The notes under the pieces: model-generated
What the model saw: the letters and a program-made list of their open reading frames with translations, nothing else
Database searches by the model: none
Told to the model about the DNA's origin: nothing
Position numbers and translations under genes: made by a program
DNA from: a bacterium
GTDB taxonomy: Bacteria; Bacillota; Bacilli; Lactobacillales; Streptococcaceae
Reading direction: 5' to 3'
DNA length: 64,000 bases
Assembly (NCBI GenBank): GCA_905221035.1
Contig: CAJNBP010000006.1
Location: forward strand, 62,001-126,000
Part shown: piece after piece, positions 45,245-52,782 of the stretch
How positions within the stretch are numbered: position 1 is the first letter of the stretch
How the letters are laid out: each line of letters opens with the position of its first letter

Positions 45245-47275
45245 TTATTTTCCTTTCAATACTGCCATGCTACCAGCTTCTTCTTTTTTATCCTGCCTTA
45301 CTAAAATCAAGAGGGCGTTAAGCGTAAACAAAGCTACAACTAGAGCGCTAACCAAGCCATCTCCTGTCAAAACACTAGATAAGATTAGGCCAAGCAAAAG
45401 AATTCCTCCTTGCGCCAGCAAGTACTTGCCATGAAGCTCATAGATTGTCATGCCAGCAAGACGTTTAATCATAATTTCCCGTCTGAACTGCTCAAAATAG
45501 AGAAGATTCATGGAATCAAATAATAAAATAGCCGTAGACAGGGTCAAAATCGTCCCAATAAGGAGAGAGTAAAACTCCATCCGTTTGTCATTTAGTACCT
45601 TGGCAAAAAATAGCTGGCTTTTTACCAAATAAGAGACCTTGTGATACAGGCCTTGCTCTTTTAGAGCTGTGATGCTGTCTCCATATCGATCTAGTTTCAA
45701 GGCACTATTAGCTGTAGTTCCCCACAACATCCCTGCAACAGGTCTTGTTCCAGTCGCTTGCGGCGTTAGAACTACAATAATCGGATCTTTTAGGTATTGA
45801 CGTGTCGTCTTGTATCCATCGTTATAGAGGAAACGTTCCTGTCCTGTTTCTGTAAAAGCTAGCGTTACCTGTGGGAGATAGTGTTTCTGACTCGTCGTTT
45901 CTACACTTTCAGATGAAAAATTTTGCAGGTAATCTGTAAATAATCCTTGATAGTAGGCAGACTGCTCTCGCAAGCTCTCAGGCAAGATCAGCCCAAACTC
46001 TCCCTCAGACAAGTTTTGCATCTTGTCCATAAACTCTGAAGAAACGGTAATCTTTTCTTCTATCAGATAGCGCGGTGAGACATAGATAACATTCCCTGAC
46101 GGTGTGTAGTCATTGAGACGATTGCCATCTAAATCCTCTTCTGCTCCATCTGAGAAATTGTCAACATTGCTCATAATATAAAAAGAGTCTGTATTGGCTA
46201 ACCGTTCTCCAGTAAATGTCTGCCACTCGCGATTATCCTTACGCATTCCTTCTTCATCGGCAAATGCACTAGACCAACCAAAGGATAGACGGTAACGGTC
46301 TGAGGACTGGCTCCATTTATCACTTGCCTTCTCCATCTCCTGCATTTCACGGTAGTGGGGTAGGAGAGCAGTCGCACTCGATCCGACCACCAGCACGGCT
46401 AAGAGTTGCCCCACCATCATCAATGTCATCATTCGTTTGAGAGGGAGTTTCCCTTTCAAGAGATCTACCAGACTATTTTCCTGTAATCCAAGTAGATACA
46501 CTACACTTAATAAGGTAGAAATCCCTGCCAAGATCAATCCATAAAGTAGAAGAGCAATGATGACAAGTTGAACCGTTGCCATAAACAAGGCACCTTGATA
46601 CCAGAGAATCCCCAATCCCAAAAGACTGGATACCAGCATCGAGAAGATAAGCTGTCTCACATCTTCTAACACCGGTCTGAGAACCACCCCAAACAAGCTC
46701 TCACCAGCGATCAAGCGAATCCCTGCCTGACGAAGGGACTTGATCCGATAAATCAGGGTCAAACTCATAAAGGTCAGCAGAAAAATAGCTAAACTCAGTA
46801 GCACCATAGGGGTGGCAGCCAATAGTAAGACTATCGAAAATGGATCTTCTCCATTCGAAACAAAGCCTTGATAACCAAGTTCTTGCAGGGTGGTCTGTAA
46901 GCTCACTCCATCCAAACTTCCTGACACAATCAAGTAAGACCCTAATAAATCACTCGTTTCTGCACTCTCCTTTGAGGAAATGGTCAGACCTTCTGGAAGC
47001 TCTCCCTGGCCATAAGTGGCATAGGTAAAGCGTGTTTCTCCAGCTTCATTTGGCTCAACGATTCGACGGGCGATGAGACTATTGTGCTCTACCGCCAAGT
47101 TACTCAAAGCCTCTGTCACCTCTTCGCGAATAGCTACTGGTTGATTTATCATCACTCCTGTCACATCAACAGAGGGATAGTTACCAAATAAAATCTCTTC
47201 TCGATGGTCAACGGAAGTTATCACCATATAAAGCGATACCAATACCATTGAAATCAAAATAAATAAACGTTTCAT
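45245..47275 (-). CDS. Bacteriocin-associated integral membrane protein (DUF1430/FtsX-like permease)
   Basis: A 676-residue protein. TM1 (MKRLFILISMVLVSLYMVI) precedes a ~130-residue extracellular part, and then three TM segments (about 150-280) and another (~290-310). A second large extracellular domain and a C-terminal set of three TMs complete the MacB/FtsX-like arrangement. The family is annotated as bacteriocin-associated or immunity membrane protein. The start at 47275 follows GGAGGAAGTG; a TTG four codons earlier overlaps this RBS. Its promoter carries a copy of the Rgg-type operator. Confidence 0.85.
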   Translation of the reverse strand: MKRLFILISMVLVSLYMVITSVDHREEILFGNYPSVDVTGVMINQPVAIREEVTEALSNLAVEHNSLIARRIVEPNEAGETRFTYATYGQGELPEGLTISSKESAETSDLLGSYLIVSGSLDGVSLQTTLQELGYQGFVSNGEDPFSIVLLLAATPMVLLSLAIFLLTFMSLTLIYRIKSLRQAGIRLIAGESLFGVVLRPVLEDVRQLIFSMLVSSLLGLGILWYQGALFMATVQLVIIALLLYGLILAGISTLLSVVYLLGLQENSLVDLLKGKLPLKRMMTLMMVGQLLAVLVVGSSATALLPHYREMQEMEKASDKWSQSSDRYRLSFGWSSAFADEEGMRKDNREWQTFTGERLANTDSFYIMSNVDNFSDGAEEDLDGNRLNDYTPSGNVIYVSPRYLIEEKITVSSEFMDKMQNLSEGEFGLILPESLREQSAYYQGLFTDYLQNFSSESVETTSQKHYLPQVTLAFTETGQERFLYNDGYKTTRQYLKDPIIVVLTPQATGTRPVAGMLWGTTANSALKLDRYGDSITALKEQGLYHKVSYLVKSQLFFAKVLNDKRMEFYSLLIGTILTLSTAILLFDSMNLLYFEQFRREIMIKRLAGMTIYELHGKYLLAQGGILLLGLILSSVLTGDGLVSALVVALFTLNALLILVRQDKKEEAGSMAVLKGK

Positions 47276-47381
47276 CACTTCCTCCAAAAAGTTACTTGGT
47301 CACTTAGTGAGAAGATGACCACAGTCACTGCGATGTTAAGAAGCTTATTAAGTTCTTTCTGCTAGCAACATCTTCAAATAC

Positions 47382-47426
47382 ATTATATCCGTTTTTTCAA
47401 GAACTATCAAGGACGTCAACGTCCTT
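47382..47426 (-). promoter_or_regulatory. Promoter and palindromic operator of the ABC operon
   Basis: Minus strand TTGATA (47405-47410), 17-base spacer, TATAAT (47382-47387). The perfect dyad AAGGACGTCAACGTCCTT (47409-47426) overlaps the -35 by two bases. An 11-codon frame (MYLKMLLAERT) follows the -10 but has no RBS. Confidence 0.75.
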
Positions 47427-47556
47427 AAAATAGAACCATTTCGTGTCATTTTTAGCTTATATCTAAAAAATCAGCTCTAAAGACGAACTTTAGAACTGTT
47501 TTGATGCAAGAACAAGGACATTTTTGTCATTGTTTCACTATGTTTATAAATATTCT
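47409..47556 (-). repeat. Terminator-operator module, copy A
   Basis: A 148-base unit about 90% identical to 48673-48820. From its minus-strand 5' end it holds: the last codons of an Rgg-like frame (EYL-stop), a dyad GACATTTTTGTC (47517-47528), an intrinsic terminator (stem AGTTCTAAAG/CTTTAGAGCT followed by a T-run) and the palindromic operator. It ends the transcript of the secreted-protein genes and opens the next. The 47557-47816 stretch before it has no convincing gene. Confidence 0.85.
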
Positions 47557-47816
47557 TACCTTATTATAAAACGAAGGACACATAAAAAGGTGCCTATTTG
47601 ATGTACTCTGATTGCAAAATACCACAAAGTAAATTTAACATAATCTCCAATCATTCGTATAAACAATTGTGTGAAACTAATTCGAGAAAAATCAAACACT
47701 AGTTGTCAGAGACTTTTTTAGGATTATTGTTTATTACTCGCAAATGGTAAACACGGATTATTCCTACTACTATGAGAACAACTAAATAAGACTGATTACA
47801 GAATTATTTCTTTAAA

Positions 47817-47984
47817 TTATTCGTTTCCTTCTTTATAAAACGGATATGTAACTATTATACCCAAAGTACTAATTATAATTTTAAAAATTGCACCTAAAAT
47901 ATTTAAAGTTGATAAATCAAGTATTCCGTGTATTAGGTATAGTAGACAGAAAAAGAATGGAAGGTATTTTTTTAATTTTTTCAT
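47817..47984 (-). CDS. Small two-TM membrane protein, possible immunity protein
   Basis: A 55-residue protein too short for most gene callers: MKKLKKYLPFFFCLLYLIHG at the N-terminus, then a second hydrophobic segment (ILGAIFKIIISTLGIIVTYP) and the tail FYKEGNE. The basic start followed by two helices is the usual form of small bacteriocin immunity proteins. It starts three bases after the stop of the secreted bacteriocin-like gene (TAG TTT ATG), with no clear RBS, so translation is probably coupled. Function is inferred only from position and shape. Confidence 0.65.
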   Translation of the reverse strand: MKKLKKYLPFFFCLLYLIHGILDLSTLNILGAIFKIIISTLGIIVTYPFYKEGNE

Positions 47985-47987
47985 AAA

Positions 47988-48467
47988 CTATAGTGCTATC
48001 AAGGTCAAAGCTTTAGCTACTGTCCAAGCCATCCAATCTGGCATACCTGCACGCTTACAAGCCTGGTAGATTCCATATTCAATCCAACCAGTAAAGTGTT
48101 CTAGTGTACTCAATATGGCATTCAATCCTATATATTGATTTATCCATCTTTTAACATTCGAAGGGAGTTTACTATAACCTTTTCGAATAGCTGTAACTGA
48201 AAAAGACCACTTTCCTCTGTCCATTTTAGCAGCTTGGATATCCTCTTGAGAAACTATATCTTTATTAAATTCTAATATACGTCCATTATCTACATAGATA
48301 TGCTTTCCTTCACCATTAGTTGCCGTAGAACGTTTTGAAACTTGAGTTGCTTTATCCGAAACTGAGTATGTAGAAGCAAAAGCAGTTGCAGATGGGAGAG
48401 CAACAGTACTTAATGTTAAAAAGCAACTTAAAACAATTGCTGTTTTTGTTAAAATCTTATTTTTCAT
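47988..48467 (-). CDS. Secreted bacteriocin-like protein
   Basis: A 159-residue protein. A signal peptide (MKNKILTKTAIVLSCFLTLS, cleavage after the ATAFA region near residue 31) is followed by a hydrophilic propeptide-like part with HIYVDNGRILEFNKDIV. The C-terminal 60 residues are rich in Trp, Lys and hydrophobic residues (VKRWINQYIGLNAILSTLEH, then GMPDWMAWTVAKALTLIAL). It is probably cut to release an amphipathic toxin. I do not recognise the family. The start at 48467 follows CGAGGAGAAAATAAA. A weak extended -10 (TGATAAAAT, 48491-48499) precedes it. Confidence 0.75.
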   Translation of the reverse strand: MKNKILTKTAIVLSCFLTLSTVALPSATAFASTYSVSDKATQVSKRSTATNGEGKHIYVDNGRILEFNKDIVSQEDIQAAKMDRGKWSFSVTAIRKGYSKLPSNVKRWINQYIGLNAILSTLEHFTGWIEYGIYQACKRAGMPDWMAWTVAKALTLIAL

Positions 48468-48569
48468 TTTATTTTCTCCTCGAAATATACATTTTATCAT
48501 AACTATCCTAATAAACTGACACTTTGCCCTAAAGAATCTATTTTGAAACTAAGTAGACATAACTAAATT

Positions 48570-48617
48570 TTATTTAAACCACCAAGTAACTAAATAAAAT
48601 AAACTAAAAAAGTTCAT
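48570..48617 (-). CDS. Hydrophobic Trp-Trp peptide, probable Rgg/ComR pheromone precursor
   Basis: A 15-codon gene, MNFFSLFYLVTWWFK, with a strong RBS (AAAGGAG, eight bases before ATG) and a well-formed promoter. It lies directly downstream of the Rgg-type regulator and upstream of the bacteriocin-like gene. Short hydrophobic peptides next to rgg genes are secreted, trimmed and re-imported through the Ami transporter, and the WW pair recalls the XIP pheromones of ComRS systems. The assignment is inference from size, sequence and position. Confidence 0.72.
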   Translation of the reverse strand: MNFFSLFYLVTWWFK

Positions 48618-48645
48618 ATTGTAATCTCCTTTCACGTTTTAATTG

Positions 48646-48690
48646 ATTATAAATTATTCTTAAATAAACTCAAAGGACATCAATGTCCTT
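48646..48690 (-). promoter_or_regulatory. Promoter and palindromic operator of the peptide gene
   Basis: Minus strand TTTGAG (48669-48674), 17-base spacer, TATAAT (48646-48651). The perfect dyad AAGGACATCAATGTCCTT (48673-48690), with the GACA-N4-TGTC core of ComR-boxes, overlaps the -35 by two bases, exactly as at the other copy. Confidence 0.78.
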
Positions 48691-48820
48691 AAAATAGAAC
48701 CATTTCGTGTCATTTTTAGCTTATATATAAAAAAACAGTCCTAAAGACGAACTTTAGAACTATTTCAATACTAGAACAAGGACATTTTTGTCACTGATTC
48801 ACTATGTTTATAAATATTTT
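48673..48820 (-). repeat. Terminator-operator module, copy B
   Basis: A 148-base unit. On the minus strand it starts in the last codons of the regulator gene, then carries a dyad GACATTTTTGTC (48781-48792), the regulator's intrinsic terminator (AGTTCTAAAG/CTTTAGGACT plus GTTTTTTT) and the operator. About 14-15 substitutions separate it from copy A, with no gaps. Confidence 0.85.
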
Positions 48821-49719
48821 TTTAAATCTTCTTGCCATTGTTTCTCCAACATAGTAACTAAATAAGAATTTTCTATTATATCAGCAAATAGCTTCGATTT
48901 CTGATAGAACTGTTCGGCAGAAACATAATCATTGTTTATTATTAGAGATAATTTCCACTCCAACATTAATATAATTGGTTTCTTCTGGAAATCTTGTGTT
49001 TTTTCCATTATATGATTAAGGCTAAAGATATAATCTTCTAGTGAATCATAAGACGACAAATTATCCAAACAGGCTAGACCCGAAAACAAAGTGTTACTTA
49101 AAGCAAACAGATATTCTGGTGCAATTAATTCTACATGATTTGTCAAACGAACTAAAAACGAATGAATTCTGTTAATTTCTTCAATCTGATTTTGACCTTG
49201 TTTTATCTTTGTAAGCACTATAGCAAAATATAAATTGATGACTTCTAATTCATTTATCAAAAACAATTCTTTATCATAAATTCTTTTAAAATAAACGTCC
49301 AGTACGGTTTCCCCATATTCTGGTCGTCCGCTTCGAATGACATCTATCGTTGCTCTAGTAGCTTCAAACCATACTTTTTCCTCACTAGGAAGTTGCTCAT
49401 AAAACAAGTTCTCTATCTCTTCCAAACACGCTTCCTTCTTATCGTACTCCTCTTCTTTACCATAGATTGGTTCACGTAAAATCTGGTATTTCAATTCTAA
49501 ATAAGCAGGAGGAAGAGCTGAAAAATCCGGCATAAGGCTATAAGCTGGAACTCCTAGCCTGCGAGCAATATAGTCTAACTTCGGCAAACTTGGTTGCGAA
49601 GCTCCACTTTCAATTCGCGATAGTTGACGAATCGTCAGTTCTTGCTCATCTCCACAAAAATCTGGACGACTAATTCCTTTTTCTATCCGAATCTCTTTAA
49701 TTTTTTGACCAATTAACAT
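48808..49719 (-). CDS. Rgg/ComR-type peptide-responsive transcriptional regulator
   Basis: A 303-residue protein of the RRNPP group. The N-terminal HTH (LIGQKIKEIRIEKGISRPDF, then LTIRQLSRIESGASQPSLPKL) covers residues 1-65, and the rest is a helical TPR-type peptide-binding domain. It is distinct from the housekeeping neighbours in its AT-rich composition. GAGGAGG precedes the ATG. Its gene ends inside copy B of the repeat, next to the pheromone-like gene. From memory it corresponds to the PlcR-like regulator at this place in S. pneumoniae. Confidence 0.87.
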   Translation of the reverse strand: MLIGQKIKEIRIEKGISRPDFCGDEQELTIRQLSRIESGASQPSLPKLDYIARRLGVPAYSLMPDFSALPPAYLELKYQILREPIYGKEEEYDKKEACLEEIENLFYEQLPSEEKVWFEATRATIDVIRSGRPEYGETVLDVYFKRIYDKELFLINELEVINLYFAIVLTKIKQGQNQIEEINRIHSFLVRLTNHVELIAPEYLFALSNTLFSGLACLDNLSSYDSLEDYIFSLNHIMEKTQDFQKKPIILMLEWKLSLIINNDYVSAEQFYQKSKLFADIIENSYLVTMLEKQWQEDLKKYL

Positions 49720-49790
49720 CAGACGCCTCCTCTTCTACCTGCTTCGAAAAATACTGTGAAACTTAAAAAATTGTAACGGCTACATCTTTC

Positions 49791-50345
49791 CTACTCATAA
49801 GATTTCATGGCTTCTTCCACTTCTGCCAAGGTGACCCCAAACAACTCTAGGCGTTTGAGGAGTTGCTTGCCGTTGGAATAGCCAATTCGGAGAGCCTCTC
49901 CTAAATATTCTCTTCGCTTACGGCTATCTGCTCCTGCTAGAAAACCAAGGCGAATCAAGTCGCTACGACTGATGTCAAACTGACTCTCATGTTCAAATTG
50001 TTCCGTCACCTGAGCTAGAGCCGTTTTCAGGTCTTCATAGCTGGCATGCTCAATTCCCAGAGAACGGCCCTTGGTCTTGGACTTGGGAACAGCTTCATCT
50101 CGTTTGAGAAAGGCATGCTGAACTGTTGGAATGGCCGTCATAATCATACGACGAATCCGCTCCCCATTAAAATCTGGGTCTGTAAAGACAATGACTCCAT
50201 GACGTTGGTGCAGGCGTTGAATCCTCTCTAGATCCTGGTCATTGATAGCAGAACCTCGTGTCTCATAGGTCTCTACATCGAAGTAACGTTTGAGATTGGC
50301 CGTATCATCGCGACCTTCAACTACGATGACTTGGGAAATTTTCAT
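49791..50345 (-). CDS. rnmV: Ribonuclease M5 RnmV
   Basis: A 184-residue Toprim nuclease that matures 5S rRNA. The Toprim acidic residues are in VIVVEGRDDTANLKRYF (Glu) and VIVFTDPDFNGERIRRMI (DxD). The start at 50345 (MKISQVIVVEG) makes an ATGA overlap with the PIN-like gene; the longer frame to 50375 would run through that gene's end. Normally rnmV follows tatD directly, as I remember it; here a foreign gene lies between them. Confidence 0.93.
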   Translation of the reverse strand: MKISQVIVVEGRDDTANLKRYFDVETYETRGSAINDQDLERIQRLHQRHGVIVFTDPDFNGERIRRMIMTAIPTVQHAFLKRDEAVPKSKTKGRSLGIEHASYEDLKTALAQVTEQFEHESQFDISRSDLIRLGFLAGADSRKRREYLGEALRIGYSNGKQLLKRLELFGVTLAEVEEAMKSYE

Positions 50346-51694
50346 TTTTTTCTTCGACGACATATTTTTTCCCACTCACTTTGAACACTACTGTCCATAA
50401 ATTTTAATTGCGGTGCACTACCCTCAACTCTAGAATCCAATAAATCAAAAATATATCTAAGTTTTTGAGAAAAATTCAAAGACGTCCCTACTAAAAATTC
50501 ATTCCCTAGGCTATCTCTAACCATTAGATATTTATCAAATGTTGTGTTAACGCCTTCCAGTGAATCTTCAAACGATACGACACACGGAATGTTTAAAGTC
50601 GATCCATCAATTTTTGAAATAATTTTTTCAAATATAATTTCCATCATTTTAGATTGTTGTTCTATACCAATATAATCCTGTCCGTATAACTTAAAATCAT
50701 ATTTTCCATTTTCATAATTTTTACGGGAAATTTCAATTGAGTTGCCATCCGCTACTCCAGTTACTTTTAAGAGTGTCCAAATATCTATTTTTTTAACAAT
50801 CAAACCTGTTTTTCTATAGCATTCAGAATACATATCAAGATTGATTTTTGTTTTATTACCTCCCACAACCCAGTCTTGTTTTCCTTCATTCGAAATAATA
50901 ATCAAATATTTCTTATCTTTAGTTACATTTGGGTTACATGTAATATAATCTAACGTATCTAACCAAAAAATTGCATCTGAATAATGTCTAGGTACTGATT
51001 TACCTCCTAAAAAAATTGTTCGGTTAGATTTTCCATCAATATCTTCATATCCCGGAGAAATGTTTGACTTATAACGCTCATTTATTGCTTCAGTATATCT
51101 ACTCAAGATATCATCAGTGTAGTCTAATCCTAGCTTTACCTCATCTAGGAATTTCTCAATTACTCTCTTTATTTCATCGACACTCGTAGTCGATAATTTC
51201 CAATCAACATTTTTTAATAGCTTATTTTTCTCCTCTACCAATTCATCATTTATCAACTTCAACTTTTCTTCATAATTTTTAACTTTATCTATATACTCAT
51301 TTTTACAACTTGAAATTTGTTCGTACATAGATCTCATAGCATCATCTTTTTTATATTTTTCAATTTCATTAAAAAGATTATTATTTATGGTATTTTTTAT
51401 TCTAAAATCTAATAGTTGATTTGACTCTTCAATGTCCGAAATTATTTTTTTTGCTTTTTTTACTTGTTCCTTCCGCTTATTTATGGTGTTTGATTCATTT
51501 TCTAAATATTCAATTTGTGTTACATATGGAATATAAACATCATTTTTTATTATATTGAACGAATCTACTATTTTATCGCCCAAAACATAATCTTTCAGAG
51601 GGAATAGTAAGCAATTATTATCAATTACAAAAATTGATTCTTTAATCATCTCATTTGTAAAATCTTTATTATATTCTTTAATAAAATTAATCAT
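50342..51694 (-). CDS. PIN-like domain protein (PIN_8/DUF4935 type), probable inserted cargo
   Basis: A 450-residue protein. The N-terminus looks like a PIN nuclease: SIFVIDNNCLLFPLKDYVLG with Asp25, then YIPYVTQIEYLENE, a long coiled coil (about residues 65-170), then DAIFWLDTLDYI and KKYLIIISNEGKQDW near residues 250-290, supplying further acidic residues. The C-terminal third is unassigned. It is far more AT-rich than rnmV and tatD. The start at 51694 follows AAAGGAGAAATTATA. PIN_8 proteins occur in mobile or defence contexts; activity is not proven. Confidence 0.7.
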   Translation of the reverse strand: MINFIKEYNKDFTNEMIKESIFVIDNNCLLFPLKDYVLGDKIVDSFNIIKNDVYIPYVTQIEYLENESNTINKRKEQVKKAKKIISDIEESNQLLDFRIKNTINNNLFNEIEKYKKDDAMRSMYEQISSCKNEYIDKVKNYEEKLKLINDELVEEKNKLLKNVDWKLSTTSVDEIKRVIEKFLDEVKLGLDYTDDILSRYTEAINERYKSNISPGYEDIDGKSNRTIFLGGKSVPRHYSDAIFWLDTLDYITCNPNVTKDKKYLIIISNEGKQDWVVGGNKTKINLDMYSECYRKTGLIVKKIDIWTLLKVTGVADGNSIEISRKNYENGKYDFKLYGQDYIGIEQQSKMMEIIFEKIISKIDGSTLNIPCVVSFEDSLEGVNTTFDKYLMVRDSLGNEFLVGTSLNFSQKLRYIFDLLDSRVEGSAPQLKFMDSSVQSEWEKICRRRKK

Positions 51695-51707
51695 TATAAT
51701 TTCTCCT

Positions 51708-52478
51708 TTAATACTTAATTCCAAAAATGCACTCTGCATTTGCAGTCGTTGCCACCGCTAGCTCTTCTGTCGTCATGCCACGCAAATCCGCGATAAAATC
51801 TACTACATAGCGAGTATAGGCTGTTTTGTTTTCACGACCACGTTTAGGAACAGGAGCCAAATAAGGCGCATCCGTCTCCACCAAAATCTTGTCCAAAGGA
51901 AGTTCTCTAGCCGCCTCTTGGATATCGGTTGCCTTCTTAAAAGTCACCACTCCTGAGAAGGAAATAGTCATACCAAGCGCGACAAATTTCTCTGCCCATT
52001 CAAGTGTTCCTGAGAAAGAATGCATGATGCCACCACGAGGTCCAACTCCCTCACTTTTGATAATGTCATAGGTATCTTCCAGCGCATCACGGGTATGGAC
52101 AACAAAAGGCAAATCCAAGTCCTTAGATAGCTGAATCTGACGGCGAAAAACCTGCTCCTGCACCTCTTTGGACGCTGTCATCCAATGATAATCCAAACCA
52201 ATCTCACCCAAGGCAACCACCTTGGGATGCTTGAGCTTATCAAGTAAGTAGGCTTCAATCTCCTCTGTGTAAGTCCCAGCTTCTGTAGGATGCCAACCAA
52301 TAGTTGCGTAGAGTTGGTCGTACTCATCCACCAACTCCAAAGCACGCTCAATCGTCGGTTCATCAAAACCAACAATATTCATCTGTGTCACACCCATTTC
52401 AGCAGCCGAGGCAATTTCTTCTGCCTCACGACCCGCAAATTCTTCTACATTCAAGTGTGTATGTGTATCAAAAATCAT
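51708..52478 (-). CDS. tatD: TatD-family metal-dependent DNase
   Basis: A 256-residue TIM-barrel hydrolase. MIFDTHTHLNVEEF holds the first metal-binding His pair. ALGEIGLDYHW, FVVHTRDALEDTYDII, GIMHSFSGTLEWA and ILVETDAPYLAPVP are the remaining conserved metal or active-site motifs. It has an extended -10 promoter and is followed by the PIN-like gene 13 bases downstream. Confidence 0.94.
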   Translation of the reverse strand: MIFDTHTHLNVEEFAGREAEEIASAAEMGVTQMNIVGFDEPTIERALELVDEYDQLYATIGWHPTEAGTYTEEIEAYLLDKLKHPKVVALGEIGLDYHWMTASKEVQEQVFRRQIQLSKDLDLPFVVHTRDALEDTYDIIKSEGVGPRGGIMHSFSGTLEWAEKFVALGMTISFSGVVTFKKATDIQEAARELPLDKILVETDAPYLAPVPKRGRENKTAYTRYVVDFIADLRGMTTEELAVATTANAECIFGIKY

Positions 52479-52505
52479 CTCTTCTAACCTCGTTTTCTAT
52501 CTTCT

Positions 52506-52514
52506 ATTATACCA
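52506..52514 (-). promoter_or_regulatory. Extended -10 promoter of tatD
   Basis: Minus strand TGGTATAAT, about 28 bases before the tatD start. Confidence 0.6.
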
Positions 52515-52555
52515 AAAAAGAGGAGGGGCACCCAATTTTTCGGTTTCCCTCCTCT
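52513..52555 (-). terminator. Terminator upstream of tatD (adhesin side)
   Basis: Stem AGAGGAGGG/CCCTCCTCT with a 19-base loop, followed by TTTTTT on the minus strand. The T-run adjoins the tatD promoter. It separates tatD from the adhesin gene; the remaining 52556-52782 has no visible gene. Confidence 0.75.
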
Positions 52556-52782
52556 CTTCCATAGAGAGCTATTCTGCTATCTTTTCTACTCGATATTGCC
52601 CATCTCCTGTCCCACAAGTTAGAGACGAAAGAGATTGGCTATATTGATAGAACATCCCTATTCATCTAAAGTATGTGATTATCTTGGGTTCTCACTTCTC
52701 TCACCCATCACTAGAATTGATGATTTCTCCAAATCCCCCTTATAATCTAACTTTAAGTAGAGAATATAACTTTCTATCTGTC

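Noticed and set aside
47342-47380. 11-codon frame MYLKMLLAERT after the -10 of the transporter operon
   Set aside because: No RBS, and its ATG overlaps the -10 box, so it cannot be transcribed as a normal small gene.
47557-47816. Possible second pheromone-like frame (ATG TTA AAT..., about 15 codons, on the minus strand near 47640)
   Set aside because: It has GGAG only three bases before the ATG, no promoter and no Trp-Trp motif; probably chance or a decayed copy.
52560-52782. Gene or mobile-element end between adhesin stop and terminator
   Set aside because: No open frame, dyad or repeat could be supported there.
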